A stretch of 64,000 bases of DNA from Chitinophaga sp. Ak27 (GTDB lineage: Bacteria; Bacteroidota; Bacteroidia; Chitinophagales; Chitinophagaceae), in contig NZ_JABAOB010000001.1 of assembly GCF_012726295.1 (NCBI RefSeq), positions 1,116,001 to 1,180,000 on the forward strand. The letters are read 5' to 3'. Shown here one piece after another: positions 44,773 through 55,225 of the stretch. The position numbers and the translations under genes are program-made. The first letter of the stretch is position 1, and each line of letters opens with the position of its first letter. The notes under the pieces are model-generated. The model was given only the letters and a program-made list of their open reading frames with translations. It made no database searches and was not told the DNA's origin.

Positions 44773-45363
44773 GTGAACATACCAGACGACAGAAAACTTT
44801 TTTCAGCAATCGCCCATGGAGATGAAGCAGCGTTTCGTTTATTATATCACCGGTACAATGCCTTGCTGATAGGCTCTGTCAAAAAATTACTGAAGTCGGA
44901 TACCACCGCAGAAGAAGTGATGCAGGAAGTATTCCTAAAGGTATGGCTGCTCCGCGACACGCTGGCAGATATCGAAAATCCAGGCGGCTGGCTGTACACA
45001 CTGGCTTCCAACAGATCGTTGTCGGTGCTCCGGCAACATGCCCGGGAAAAAAATCGGCAAGACGATATCATCGCTGACATTCCTGATCAGGATGACTTTT
45101 CTGCCGGCATTTATGCAAAGGAGCTGCAAGGCCTGATTAAAACAGCGGTGGAAAAATTACCGGCCTCCCGCAGGGAAGTATTTATGATGAATACGCAGGA
45201 AGGCAAATCCCGCCGGGAAATTGCCGAAGCGCTGGACATCTCTGAAAACACCGTTAAAAACCAACTGGTTACCGCCCGCAAATTTATCCGGGAATACCTG
45301 GAAAAACACACCGGCACCCGCCTTCCTATCTTACTGATTACCCTGTTGTCGAGATTTTTGTGA
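44773..45363 (+). CDS. ECF-subfamily RNA polymerase sigma factor (GTG start)
   Basis: A 196-residue FecI-like sigma factor. Region 2 (EAAFRLLYHRYNALLIGSVK, TAEEVMQEVFLKVWLLRDTL) and region 4 (LPASRREVFMMNTQEGKSRR, EIAEALDISENTVKNQL) are complete. The start is GTG. A hydrophobic tail (LPILLITLLSRFL) extends beyond region 4, unlike the other two ECF factors here. It heads the locus FecR-SusC-SusD-GH2-GH29 and should activate it. Confidence 0.92.
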   Translation: MNIPDDRKLFSAIAHGDEAAFRLLYHRYNALLIGSVKKLLKSDTTAEEVMQEVFLKVWLLRDTLADIENPGGWLYTLASNRSLSVLRQHAREKNRQDDIIADIPDQDDFSAGIYAKELQGLIKTAVEKLPASRREVFMMNTQEGKSRREIAEALDISENTVKNQLVTARKFIREYLEKHTGTRLPILLITLLSRFL

Positions 45364-45432
45364 TTTTTTTTCTGACGCATAGTACACTTGTTATTTTTTA
45401 GCGTCTAACCAGCAAAAGAAGGGAACAGTATC

Positions 45433-46593
45433 GTGGAAGCTAAAGATTATTATCGCTTTTTATTACAGCGTTATTACGAAGGTACCGCCTCCGCTGCGGA
45501 GGAAGCTGAATTGTTTGCAGCATTGCGTACCAATAACGACGACGAGGAATGGACCGCGCTCATCAACGAGCTGCATACCACTGCTATAGCCGATCCGGCC
45601 TATGATCCTTCTGTATATGAACCACAGCTCCAGCGTATTTTGCATGGAGAACCAGTGGTAAAAAAAATCCGCTTCTATCGTCGCCCTTATGTGGCGGCGG
45701 CGGCAATCGCCGGACTACTCCTCAGCACCGCTGCCTGGTTTACCTGGCGGCATCATACGCCACCGCCCCCCGTGGCAATAACGGCCAATACTGATGTGCA
45801 ACCGGGAAAGAATGGCGCTGTATTAACGCTCGGAGATGGCAGCCAGGTAGTATTGGACAGCTTAAACAATGGCGTGGTAACCACCCAGCAAGGTACCCGC
45901 GTTACCCTTCAAAACGGCCAGCTGGCCTATGATGCATCAGCCGCCGGCACAGTAAGTTATAATACCATGAGCACCCCACGCGGTCGCAAATTCAGGCTTC
46001 AACTGCCGGATGGTACCCAGGTATGGATCAATGCCGCCAGCGCCATCAGCTTCCCTACCGCCTTTACCGGCAGCAACAGAACTGTTACCCTCAATGGGGA
46101 AGCCTATTTTGAGGTAGCACCCAACAGCCGGCAGCCATTTATTGTGAAATTAAATAATGAAACCAGCGTAGAAGTGCTGGGCACACATTTTAATATCAAT
46201 AATTACCAGGAAGACGCCAACATCAGCACTACCCTGCTCGAAGGTGCGGTGCGCGTAAATGTACATCATCAACCAAAAGTATTGCAGCCAGGGCAACAGC
46301 TGCTGATCAATAAACCAACCGGCGCCACCACCCTGCAACACCAGGTAGATACCCTGGCCGTTATTGCATGGAAAAATGGGGTGCTTAATTTCCAGGATAA
46401 AAAACTAACCACCGTCATGAGCATCATTGCCCGGTGGTATGATATTGAAGTGGTATATGAATCAACGCCGCCAGACATCACCTTTGTAGGAGAAATAGGT
46501 AGTGATGTAAACCTCTCCAGCGTACTCAATTTCCTGAAAGATTCAGGCATTCACTTCCAGCTGACAGGCAGAAAAATAATTATAAAATCATAA
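45433..46593 (+). CDS. FecR-family anti-sigma factor (GTG start)
   Basis: A 386-residue inner membrane protein beginning with GTG after a purine-rich AAGAAGGGAA. Cytoplasmic part at 1-82, transmembrane helix at about 84-105 (YVAAAAIAGLLLSTAAWFTW), FecR domain (MSTPRGRKFRLQLPDGTQVW, TVTLNGEAYFEVAPN) and C-terminal DUF4974 domain (NFQDKKLTTVMSIIARWYDI). It should be the partner of the sigma factor upstream and receive its signal from the SusC STN domain encoded downstream. Confidence 0.93.
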   Translation: MEAKDYYRFLLQRYYEGTASAAEEAELFAALRTNNDDEEWTALINELHTTAIADPAYDPSVYEPQLQRILHGEPVVKKIRFYRRPYVAAAAIAGLLLSTAAWFTWRHHTPPPPVAITANTDVQPGKNGAVLTLGDGSQVVLDSLNNGVVTTQQGTRVTLQNGQLAYDASAAGTVSYNTMSTPRGRKFRLQLPDGTQVWINAASAISFPTAFTGSNRTVTLNGEAYFEVAPNSRQPFIVKLNNETSVEVLGTHFNINNYQEDANISTTLLEGAVRVNVHHQPKVLQPGQQLLINKPTGATTLQHQVDTLAVIAWKNGVLNFQDKKLTTVMSIIARWYDIEVVYESTPPDITFVGEIGSDVNLSSVLNFLKDSGIHFQLTGRKIIIKS

Positions 46594-46781
46594 AAAGACG
46601 TTTTTATCAGACATGTTATAGAAAAACAGTGAACTAAACATTCAACCATCAACAAGCAGGACACCTGTAATAAAAAACCGGAAGTGTTTCGACCCACCTC
46701 CGGCTAAGAAAGATACAGCTATGCAAAACAGTTGAGTATTCCATACAACAATCTATTTACAAGCCAAATCAATGCAAAGCT

Positions 46782-49700
46782 ATGCAAAAAATTGCTCTTT
46801 GTAACCGGTATTCCCATGCGCCTATGTTAGGAAAAACATGCAACAGGAGCCGGTTTTCAACCAAAATGCTGTTAGTTATGAAACTGACTTTCTTATTATT
46901 AACTACCGCTTTACTGCAAGTGAGTGCCACGGGGTATGCGCAACTGATCACCTGGTCGGGACGCAATGTGCCGGTAGAAAAACTATTCTCGGTTATCCGG
47001 AGGCAATCCGGTTATACCGTAGTAGCCAGCCGCGAAGTACTGGAAAAAGCACATCCCATTACCCTGAAAGTGGAAAATGTATCTATACAGACCTTCCTCG
47101 ATCTCCTGCTGAAAGATCAGCCGCTGAAATATGTGATTGAAAACAAGTCTGTATTCATCTCTCCCAGACCAACGACCTATAACAACAACAGCAGTCCTGC
47201 TGCGCCTCCCATCGAAGTACGGGGAAAAGTAACCGATGAAACCGGCCATCCGCTGCCCGGCGTTTCAGTAAGGGTTAAAAATACCTCCCAGGGCGTGAGT
47301 ACCGCCGATGATGGTTCTTACACCCTCCGCATCAGCGCAGGAGGCCCTCAGGTATTAATCTTTTCTTTTGTGGGAATGGCGCCCCAGGAAGTTGCCGTAG
47401 CCAGCAGCGGCACATTCAACATAACGCTGAAAGCTTCCCTGGAGCAACAAACAGAAGTGGTTGTAGTAGGTTATGGTACACAGAAAAGAAGCGATGTAAC
47501 CGGCGCCATATCCTCTGTACCGAAAGAAAGACTGCAAAATCTTCCCGTTACAAATGTTTTGCAATCGATTCAAGGAACTACACCCGGGGTAAATATCATC
47601 AGCAACAGCAGCAAGCCAGGAAGCTCTCCTGCTTTCTATTTGCGCGGCCTTAAATCCGTTAACGCCAGTAACGAGCCCCTCATTGTATTAGATGGTATCC
47701 CTTTCAGCGGCAGCTATAATGATATCAACCCCAACGATATCGCTTCGATCGATCTGCTGAAAGATGTTTCTGCCTCGGCCATCTATGGCTCCAGGGGCGC
47801 CAATGGCGTGATCATGATCACCACCAAACAAGGTAAAACCGGTAAGCCACAGATCAGCTATAATGGCTATGCCGGCCCGGAATACCAGTCCAACGTAGTA
47901 AAACAAATGAACGGTGAACAATACCGCACCAAAAACCACTGGTATAATATCCAGGCGGGCCGCCCCGATGCACCAGACTTGCCTTACCTATCTGAACAAA
48001 ATAATTTTGCCAACGGAGCCAAAGAAGTAGACTGGCTCAAAGAAATTGCACAACAGGGATATATTCATAGCCACGAATTGAGTATTTCCGGCGGTAGCGA
48101 CAACGTGAAATATTATCTCTCCGGTACCTACCTGAAAGAAGATGGTACCCTTAAAGGCTACCAGTACAACCGCTCCAGCATCCGCGCTAATGTAGACGCC
48201 AAGGTAACGTCCTGGTTGAGAACCGGCGTGAATATGTTCCTCGTTAATAACAATAACGATGGCGGTGAAGTATCGCTCTTTAGTGCCAATGCCCTCAGCC
48301 CTTACGGCACGCTTTACAACGCAGCCGGCGACTACGAGGTATACCCGATTGCACCGCAAACACTGTATACAAGCCCCCTGATCAATCTGTACGATCCGGC
48401 CATCAGTCGCAGTAAAAACATGACGGCCAGCGGGTATGCGGAAATAGCACCAGATTTTGTAAAAGGACTGAAATACCGGGTCAACGCCTCCTATTCTTTC
48501 CGCCCTAACCGCAGTGGCGACTATACCGGTCGCAAAATGGGCGATATGCAAGGCACTGCCCAGGTGATTAACGGAGAAAGTAAACAATGGATCGTTGAAA
48601 ATCTTCTTACCTATACTACCCAGTGGAAGAAACATCACCTCGATCTCACCGGTTTATACAGTGCACAGAAAGACGAAAACTTTACCTCCCAGCTGGATGC
48701 CAATTCTTTTGTAAACGATAACCTCGACTTCTACAATATGAAAGCAGCACAGGTGCAGAAAACTACCACTTCCTACACCGGCAGCATGCTCTTGTCGCAA
48801 ATGTTCCGGATCAACTATAACTACGACAGCCGCTACCTGCTCACTGCCACTATCCGTCGTGATGGCTACTCCGGCTTTGGGCCGGATAATAAATACGGCG
48901 TGTTCCCTTCTGTGGCGGTAGGCTGGAATATTCATAATGAGAAATTCATGGCGCAACTCCCATTGATTTCCCAACTAAAACTACGCGCTTCCTATGGTAC
49001 TTCCGGCAACCAGGCGGTAGGCAGCTATCGCACCCTGTCGCGCCTTGCCACTACCAATTATGTATTTGACGGGGTTACAGCCGTAAGTGTAGTCCCCGAT
49101 ATATTAGGCAACAGCAAACTCAAATGGGAAACAACCTCCGGTCTGAACCTGGGCATCGACTTTGCTTTGTGGAACAACCGCCTCAGCGGTAGCATTGAAA
49201 CCTACAGCACCCGCACCTACGACCTGTTGCTGAGCAGGAAAATACCGGCTGCCAACGGCTATACTTCTGTATATGACAATATCGGCGAAACGGCCAATAA
49301 GGGGCTGGAAATATTACTGAACAGCCGCAATATCCAATCCGAAAACTTCACCTGGCAAACGGCTTTCAACATCTCCTTCAACAGGAATAAAGTAGTATCG
49401 CTGTATGGCGATAACAAAGATGATATCGGCAACAACCTGTTCATTGGTAAGCCACTGCTGGGCATTTACGATTATACCATGACAGGCATCTGGCAGGAAG
49501 GAGAAGATGCTAAAATAGATCCCGGCGCCAAAGCAGGTTATCTCAAATTCAAAGACCTGGATAACAGTGGTAAAATAGATGCCGCCGACCGTTCCTATCT
49601 CGGCACACAATTACCAAAATATATTGCCGGCCTGACAAACACCTTTACCTATAAAAACTTTTCACTGAATATCTTCCTGCAGGATGTACACGGAGCGCTA

Positions 49701-50120
49701 CGGGCCAACAACATCCTCGACAACCGTGATCAGGCAGGCATTATCAACCTGCCGGCTTCCATTCCTTACTGGACTTCCGAAAACAAGATCAATACTAACC
49801 CGGCCTTGTTTTACACCAATCCAAAAGGATATAAATATGCCCAGGATGCTTCCTTTATCCGCGTGAAAGACGTAACCCTCAGCTACAACTTCAACAAGCA
49901 GGCCTTACAGCGTTACAACATTTCTAACCTGCAGGTATATATCAGTGGCCGTAACCTGGCTACCATCACCAAATGGCAGGGATACGACCCGGAAACATCG
50001 CCGTCCTCTATTACTTCTTCCAGCACGCGCTTAAATAACGGACAGGGCGCGGGCCAGCAGAGCTCCGATTTTTATCCGCTGAATATGTCGTTGATACTGG
50101 GTGTTAATATCAGTTTATAA
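46782..50120 (+). CDS. SusC/RagA-family TonB-dependent receptor with STN domain
   Basis: A 1112-residue receptor. Long N-terminal signal region to about residue 53 (ATGYAQ), STN domain at about 58-124 (RNVPVEKLFSVIRRQSGYTV), carboxypeptidase-regulatory-like domain at about 145-220 (VRGKVTDETGHPLPGV), TEVVVVGYGTQ near 224, plug (DLLKDVSASAIYGSRGANGV) and barrel ending in LGVNISL. Given the GH2 and GH29 enzymes downstream, it probably imports a fucose- and galactose-containing oligosaccharide. Confidence 0.95.
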   Translation: MQKIALCNRYSHAPMLGKTCNRSRFSTKMLLVMKLTFLLLTTALLQVSATGYAQLITWSGRNVPVEKLFSVIRRQSGYTVVASREVLEKAHPITLKVENVSIQTFLDLLLKDQPLKYVIENKSVFISPRPTTYNNNSSPAAPPIEVRGKVTDETGHPLPGVSVRVKNTSQGVSTADDGSYTLRISAGGPQVLIFSFVGMAPQEVAVASSGTFNITLKASLEQQTEVVVVGYGTQKRSDVTGAISSVPKERLQNLPVTNVLQSIQGTTPGVNIISNSSKPGSSPAFYLRGLKSVNASNEPLIVLDGIPFSGSYNDINPNDIASIDLLKDVSASAIYGSRGANGVIMITTKQGKTGKPQISYNGYAGPEYQSNVVKQMNGEQYRTKNHWYNIQAGRPDAPDLPYLSEQNNFANGAKEVDWLKEIAQQGYIHSHELSISGGSDNVKYYLSGTYLKEDGTLKGYQYNRSSIRANVDAKVTSWLRTGVNMFLVNNNNDGGEVSLFSANALSPYGTLYNAAGDYEVYPIAPQTLYTSPLINLYDPAISRSKNMTASGYAEIAPDFVKGLKYRVNASYSFRPNRSGDYTGRKMGDMQGTAQVINGESKQWIVENLLTYTTQWKKHHLDLTGLYSAQKDENFTSQLDANSFVNDNLDFYNMKAAQVQKTTTSYTGSMLLSQMFRINYNYDSRYLLTATIRRDGYSGFGPDNKYGVFPSVAVGWNIHNEKFMAQLPLISQLKLRASYGTSGNQAVGSYRTLSRLATTNYVFDGVTAVSVVPDILGNSKLKWETTSGLNLGIDFALWNNRLSGSIETYSTRTYDLLLSRKIPAANGYTSVYDNIGETANKGLEILLNSRNIQSENFTWQTAFNISFNRNKVVSLYGDNKDDIGNNLFIGKPLLGIYDYTMTGIWQEGEDAKIDPGAKAGYLKFKDLDNSGKIDAADRSYLGTQLPKYIAGLTNTFTYKNFSLNIFLQDVHGALRANNILDNRDQAGIINLPASIPYWTSENKINTNPALFYTNPKGYKYAQDASFIRVKDVTLSYNFNKQALQRYNISNLQVYISGRNLATITKWQGYDPETSPSSITSSSTRLNNGQGAGQQSSDFYPLNMSLILGVNISL

Positions 50121-50131
50121 TTTTAAAAGAG

Positions 50132-51721
50132 ATGACCATGAAAAATTGCTTATATATATGCAGGATCTTAGTTGCGGGGGTATTAACACTGTCTGTTTCC
50201 TCCTGCAGTAAACATTTTCTTGACGAAGACCTTAAATCGGCCTATGCACTGGATAATACGCTGGTAGATGAATTAGGCTTCGAAGCCGCCAGCACCGGGA
50301 TGCTTAGTGTCATGCGCAATGACTACGGAGATACGCAGGGCCTACTGGCCACCTTTTATGTAGGTACTGATATGGCCGTTACCGGTCAGCCGAATACCAT
50401 ACAGGCGCCATATGAAAACTACCAGAACCTCAATTCCCAAACAGGTTCGCTGAGCAGCATCTGGAACTATGGTTATAAATTAATCAATACGGCCAATGCG
50501 ATCATTACCGCCTCGGCCAACCCGAAGGCAACGCTCACGCAGGCCCAGCGCGACTTATACAAAGCGGAAGCCTGTTTCTTCCGAGCGTATGCATATAACC
50601 ATCTCTCTATCCTGTTTGGTGGGGTGCCATTGATTACCACGCCGGTAACAGCACCCCGCACCGATTTTACCCGGGCTACTGAAACAGCGGTGATACAACA
50701 AATCATCGATGACCTCACCTTTGCAGAGGCACACCTGCCAGATCCGGCCAGTGTAAAGAAACAGGGGCGCATCAATAAATTTGCGGCGGCACAACTGTTA
50801 GCCGAAGCCCTGCTGCGCGCCAACAAGCCTGCCGATGCAGAAGCCGCCGCCAAAAGGATTATCAATAGCAATTTCTTTAGCCTCATCAATGCCCGCTATG
50901 GCGTAAAAGCATCCCAACCAGGTGATCCTTTTGCCGATATGTTTACCTACGGTAATATGCGCCGTAACCAGGGCAATACCGAAGCCATCTGGGTTATAGA
51001 GCAACAATACAATATCCCGGGAGGCGCCTCCGCATTTGATCAGCGCCGCCGCGAGTGGGGACCTTTTTATGTAAACGTAGCCGGCATGAAAGTATGCGAT
51101 TCCCTCGGCGGACGCGGCATCGGCAGAATACGGCCTACCAACTGGTGGACATACAACCTGTATGATAACGACGATATGCGCAACTCCCGCTTCAATATCC
51201 GCCGCCAGTACTATTACAACGATCCTGCTTCTCCTAAGTATGGACAACCCGTGAATGCTACCGGCTTCGATACCATCCAGAACATCTATGCCCATACCAC
51301 CAAATGGTATGAGTTCCAACCACAGGATATACAGGGCGCGCAATCGTACAAAGACAGGATACAGATGCGTCTTGGAGAGACTTACCTGCTGCTGGCAGAA
51401 GCACAGTTCAAGCAGGGGCACAATGCTGATGCCGCCACCAGCATCAACGTAATCCGCAACCGCGCCCACGCAACACCGGTGCAACCCGGCGATGTAACGC
51501 TGGACTATATCCTCGATGAAAGGGCCCGGGAACTCACCGCAGAAGAGCTGCGCCGCCTCACCCTCATCAGGACTAATACACTGGTGGCCAGAGTACGCAA
51601 ATACAATCCGAAAGTAGCACCCACCATCAGCGATTTTAACATACATCTGCCTATTCCACAATCAGAAATTGATGTGAATAAAGATGCCGTGCTCACACAA
51701 AATGATGGCTACGGTAAATAA
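50132..51721 (+). CDS. SusD/RagB-family surface glycan-binding lipoprotein
   Basis: A 529-residue SusD homologue with lipobox SSC (LSVSSCSKHF). Family blocks: YKAEACFFRAYAYNHLSILFGGVPLI, MRLGETYLLLAEAQFKQGHN, LDERARELTAEELRRLTLIR and PIPQSEIDVN. It begins 11 bp after SusC and is followed 9 bp later by the GH2 gene, so binding and first hydrolysis of the substrate are encoded together. Confidence 0.95.
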   Translation: MTMKNCLYICRILVAGVLTLSVSSCSKHFLDEDLKSAYALDNTLVDELGFEAASTGMLSVMRNDYGDTQGLLATFYVGTDMAVTGQPNTIQAPYENYQNLNSQTGSLSSIWNYGYKLINTANAIITASANPKATLTQAQRDLYKAEACFFRAYAYNHLSILFGGVPLITTPVTAPRTDFTRATETAVIQQIIDDLTFAEAHLPDPASVKKQGRINKFAAAQLLAEALLRANKPADAEAAAKRIINSNFFSLINARYGVKASQPGDPFADMFTYGNMRRNQGNTEAIWVIEQQYNIPGGASAFDQRRREWGPFYVNVAGMKVCDSLGGRGIGRIRPTNWWTYNLYDNDDMRNSRFNIRRQYYYNDPASPKYGQPVNATGFDTIQNIYAHTTKWYEFQPQDIQGAQSYKDRIQMRLGETYLLLAEAQFKQGHNADAATSINVIRNRAHATPVQPGDVTLDYILDERARELTAEELRRLTLIRTNTLVARVRKYNPKVAPTISDFNIHLPIPQSEIDVNKDAVLTQNDGYGK

Positions 51722-51730
51722 ATCATTGCC

Positions 51731-53779
51731 ATGAAGAAATCATTCCTCATTTCCTTATTGTCTGTACTCCTGTTTTCACAGGGGTACGGACAAACAGGAA
51801 GAACCATCCTCCCCTTCAACGATGGATGGGCCTTCCGAAAAGGTCCGCTCATAGCAGAAAAGACACAGTCCGATACCAGCTGGCAAAGCGTAACCATCCC
51901 GCATACCTGGAATAATAAAGATATGCAGGAGGGCAAAAACTTTTACGCCGGCGAAGGTTGCTATCAAAAGCAATTTCCTGTAGCCACTTCACTGAAAGGA
52001 AAGCGCCTGTTCCTCCGCTTCGACGGCGTAGGCTCCGTGGCCGACTTATATGTCAACAATCGTTTCATCGGCGAGCATAAAGGTTCCTATGCCGCTTTCT
52101 GCTTTGAGATAACACACGTGGTGAAGTATGGAGAAGAAAATACTATCTTGGTAAAAGTCAATAATAAAGCCAGGGAAGATGTGCTGCCTGTCAACAACTT
52201 TCTCTTTGGCATTTTTGGAGGTATCTACCGGCCGGTCAACCTACTGATCACCAACGATATCAACATCACCACGACCGACTATGCTTCTCCGGGCATTTAT
52301 ATTACCCAGGAGCTGGGTAATAAAACAGCACAGGTAGGGGTAACTGCCAAGATCGAAAACAAACGCCTTTATTATACGCACGTACAGGTACAAACGGAAA
52401 TAAAAGATCAGCAAAATAAGCGTGTATCCATTTCCGTTAAAGATGTCAACCTTAGTCCACAAGGACTGAACATCATCCGCCAGGAGCTACCGGTAATTCA
52501 TCCGCATTTATGGAACGGGCTCAAAGATCCTTATCTCTATGCCCTCACTACTTCCATTATTGCCAACGGCAAAGTACTGGATGCCGTAACCCAGCCACTG
52601 GGACTGCGTCGCATCGAAGTGCAGGCGGGGAAAGGTTGTTTCCTGAACGGCGCAGCCTACCCGATGCATGGCGTTACCCGCCACCAGGAATGGCAGGATT
52701 GCGGCAATGCGCTCAGCAATACACAGCACAAAACAGACCTGGACCTGATACGCGAAATCGGCGCCACCACCATCCGCTTTGCCCACTACCAGCAATCAGA
52801 ATACCTCTACTCCCAGTGCGATAGCATGGGCTTCCTGATCTGGGCGGAAATACCTTTCGTTAATAACTTCTCCGGGAAAGAAAGTGAAAATGCCAAACAG
52901 CAACTCACTGAGTTAATCCGGCAAAATTTCAACCACCCGGCCATTTACGTATGGGGTATGCACAATGAAGTATATGCCAAAACACCCGACGACTATGTGG
53001 CGGTACTCACCCGTCAATTGAATGACGTGGCTAAAACCAATGACCCTGGCCGGTATACCGTGGCGGTAAGCGGTTATGGCGAAATGAATCGCCCCGCCAA
53101 CCTGTCCACAGACATCCAGGGTATGAACCGTTACTTCGGCTGGTATGAAGGCAAGATCGGCGATATAGAAGGCTGGGTAAAAGGACTGGAAAAAGATTAC
53201 CCCGATTATAAACTAATGCTAACGGAATATGGCGCCGATGGGAATATTCATCAACATACCGATAGCCTGGTAACAGACTTTGACCCGGTAAGCGGGCAGG
53301 TATTTCCGGAAACTTATCAAACAGCTACACACGTGCAACAATGGGCAGTGATAGAAAAACATCCGTATATCACCGCTTCCTATTTATGGAATATGTTCGA
53401 GTTTGCTGTACCCATGTGGAACCGAGGCGGCGTGAATGCCCGCAACCTGAAAGGCCTGATCACCTACGACCGTCAACAGAAAAAAGATGCTTTCTACTGG
53501 TATAAATCCAACTGGAACCCGGCGCCCATGGTATATATCGCCGAACGCCGCAACAATATCCGTCACCAGGCCCACGTAAAGGTAGAAGTATTCAGCAACC
53601 TCGGGCAGGTAACCCTTCGGGTAAATAATAATGCGCCGGTTGCCGGTCATACAGGCGCTAATAAAAGAGATTTTATCTTTGATGATATTACTCTTCAACC
53701 CGGCGACAATACGATCACTGCCACCGGCGCCTATAACGGCAAAGCCTATACGGATACCATTACCTGGACACTTAACTGA
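51731..53779 (+). CDS. Secreted GH2 beta-galactosidase-like enzyme
   Basis: A 682-residue exported glycosidase (signal peptide ends at GYGQTG). It has a sugar-binding jelly roll (LFLRFDGVGSVADLYVNNRF, IGEHKGSYAAFCFEIT), an immunoglobulin-like domain and a TIM barrel with acid/base E413 (YVWGMHNEVY) and nucleophile E499 (MLTEYGADG). The N-terminal NDGWAFRKG and IPHTWNNKD are typical of GH2 exo-beta-galactosidases of Bacteroidota, but beta-glucuronidase or beta-mannosidase activity cannot be excluded. It is shorter than E. coli LacZ and lacks the C-terminal beta-sandwich of large forms. Sits between SusD and GH29 in one operon. Confidence 0.9.
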   Translation: MKKSFLISLLSVLLFSQGYGQTGRTILPFNDGWAFRKGPLIAEKTQSDTSWQSVTIPHTWNNKDMQEGKNFYAGEGCYQKQFPVATSLKGKRLFLRFDGVGSVADLYVNNRFIGEHKGSYAAFCFEITHVVKYGEENTILVKVNNKAREDVLPVNNFLFGIFGGIYRPVNLLITNDINITTTDYASPGIYITQELGNKTAQVGVTAKIENKRLYYTHVQVQTEIKDQQNKRVSISVKDVNLSPQGLNIIRQELPVIHPHLWNGLKDPYLYALTTSIIANGKVLDAVTQPLGLRRIEVQAGKGCFLNGAAYPMHGVTRHQEWQDCGNALSNTQHKTDLDLIREIGATTIRFAHYQQSEYLYSQCDSMGFLIWAEIPFVNNFSGKESENAKQQLTELIRQNFNHPAIYVWGMHNEVYAKTPDDYVAVLTRQLNDVAKTNDPGRYTVAVSGYGEMNRPANLSTDIQGMNRYFGWYEGKIGDIEGWVKGLEKDYPDYKLMLTEYGADGNIHQHTDSLVTDFDPVSGQVFPETYQTATHVQQWAVIEKHPYITASYLWNMFEFAVPMWNRGGVNARNLKGLITYDRQQKKDAFYWYKSNWNPAPMVYIAERRNNIRHQAHVKVEVFSNLGQVTLRVNNNAPVAGHTGANKRDFIFDDITLQPGDNTITATGAYNGKAYTDTITWTLN

Positions 53780-53781
53780 TC

Positions 53782-55224
53782 ATGATGCAAAAAACATTCA
53801 GTACTATAGCCACCAGCGCCCTCCTGTTATTACAGCTGCACGGCCACACACAAACGAATCAAAGCATAAGAGACACGCTCCCGCTGGAACACGGCGCCCA
53901 CCGCATTGGCAACAGAACAGATGCCGACATGGCCCGGTGGCGATCCCAACGCCTGGGGCAATTCATTCACTGGGGACTATACGCCATTCCGGGTGGCGAA
54001 TGGAAAGGGAAAACCTATAACGGCGCCGCCGAATGGATACGTTCCTGGAAGGAGATGCCACAACAGGCATATGATAACCTGTATAAACAATTTAACCCGG
54101 TCAACTACAAACCGGAAGAATGGGCGCAGCAAGCCAGCGATATGGGCGCCCAATACATGATCATCACCACCAAGCACCACGATGGCTTTTGCCTGTGGCC
54201 CAGTAAATACAGTAAATATACCGTGGCTGCATCTCCCTGGAAAAAAGATGTTATTGGTCCCATGGTAGATGCCTACAATAAAAAGGGAATTGATGTATAC
54301 CTGTATTTTTCCATCATCGACTGGAACCAGGCCGACTGGCGCGCTGCATTAAAAACGCCGGCAGACTCCGTTGCCTATCAACGGTTCAAGGTATTTGTAA
54401 AAAACCAGTTGACCGAATTATTACAGCGATACCCAACGGTAAAAGGTTTCTGGTTCGACGGCACCTGGGACGACTCCTGGAAAAATGACGGGGCATTTTC
54501 CGATGAGCTGGAGCAATACCTGCAACGGCTGCACCCTGGTCTCATCATCGGCAGCCGTTTACGTGCCGATGAAAAAGGCGCCCGCCACTTCGACTCCAAT
54601 GGCCGCCTGATGGGTGATTATGAACAGGGCTGGGAACGTAAGCTGCCGGAAAGATCATCTGACGTACATGGTAACGACTGGGAAGGTGTAATGACCATTC
54701 CTGAAAACCAATGGGGCTACAACGCCAAATGGGCGGGACATATCAAATCATCCAACGAACTCATTGAAATGCTGGTGAAATCTGCTTCGCTGGGCGGTAA
54801 TTTCGTGATCAACTTCGGCCCTAAAAGTGATGGCACTTTCCGTGCAGAAGAAGTGCAGCGCATGCAGGAAATAGGCCGTTGGATGAAGATAAACAGCAGC
54901 GCTATCTACGGTGGTACAGATGCCGGCTTCGCAAAACAGGACTGGGGATATTATATCCGCAAATCCGGTACAGACAGCGTGTACATGGTGGTTTGTAATG
55001 TACCCGTATCTGGCAGCTTGCGGGTAAAGCTCCCTGCGCAAACTACGTTGGTAAATGTGACTTCCCTGGAAAAAAATATCATCAGCGGAACACCGGAACT
55101 GATTGGCAAAAATGAATACTTTATTCACCTGGATCATAAAAACCAGGAAGCTCCATTTGTAATCTTGTTGCAAACCAGCAAGGAAAACCGGGATAACAGC
55201 AACTTTGAAAAAGCAAAAACCTGA
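53782..55224 (+). CDS. Secreted GH29 alpha-L-fucosidase
   Basis: A 480-residue exported enzyme of GH29. Diagnostic blocks are RLGQFIHWGLYAIPGGEW, YMIITTKHHDGFCLWPSKYS and the nucleophile D226 in KGFWFDGTWDDSW; the acid/base is less conserved in this family and cannot be placed with certainty. It removes terminal alpha-L-fucose. Two bases separate it from the GH2 gene, and the pair suggests removal of fucose then galactose from a side chain, as in fucosylated xyloglucan or host-type glycans. The operon ends in an octad-repeat hairpin directly after the stop. Confidence 0.92.
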   Translation: MMQKTFSTIATSALLLLQLHGHTQTNQSIRDTLPLEHGAHRIGNRTDADMARWRSQRLGQFIHWGLYAIPGGEWKGKTYNGAAEWIRSWKEMPQQAYDNLYKQFNPVNYKPEEWAQQASDMGAQYMIITTKHHDGFCLWPSKYSKYTVAASPWKKDVIGPMVDAYNKKGIDVYLYFSIIDWNQADWRAALKTPADSVAYQRFKVFVKNQLTELLQRYPTVKGFWFDGTWDDSWKNDGAFSDELEQYLQRLHPGLIIGSRLRADEKGARHFDSNGRLMGDYEQGWERKLPERSSDVHGNDWEGVMTIPENQWGYNAKWAGHIKSSNELIEMLVKSASLGGNFVINFGPKSDGTFRAEEVQRMQEIGRWMKINSSAIYGGTDAGFAKQDWGYYIRKSGTDSVYMVVCNVPVSGSLRVKLPAQTTLVNVTSLEKNIISGTPELIGKNEYFIHLDHKNQEAPFVILLQTSKENRDNSNFEKAKT

Positions 55225-55225
55225 T

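Noticed and set aside
46678..46703. Hairpin CCGGAAGTG/CACCTCCGG between the FecR and SusC genes as a terminator
   Set aside because: It has a T-rich tail only on the minus strand, where no gene ends; on the plus strand no T-run follows. It might be a leader structure of SusC but cannot be supported.
50798..51661. Long open frame (287 codons) antisense to the fourth SusD gene
   Set aside because: Lies entirely within a clear SusD coding region; composition is unlike a real protein and no family motif is visible. It is a shadow of the GC-rich third codon positions.
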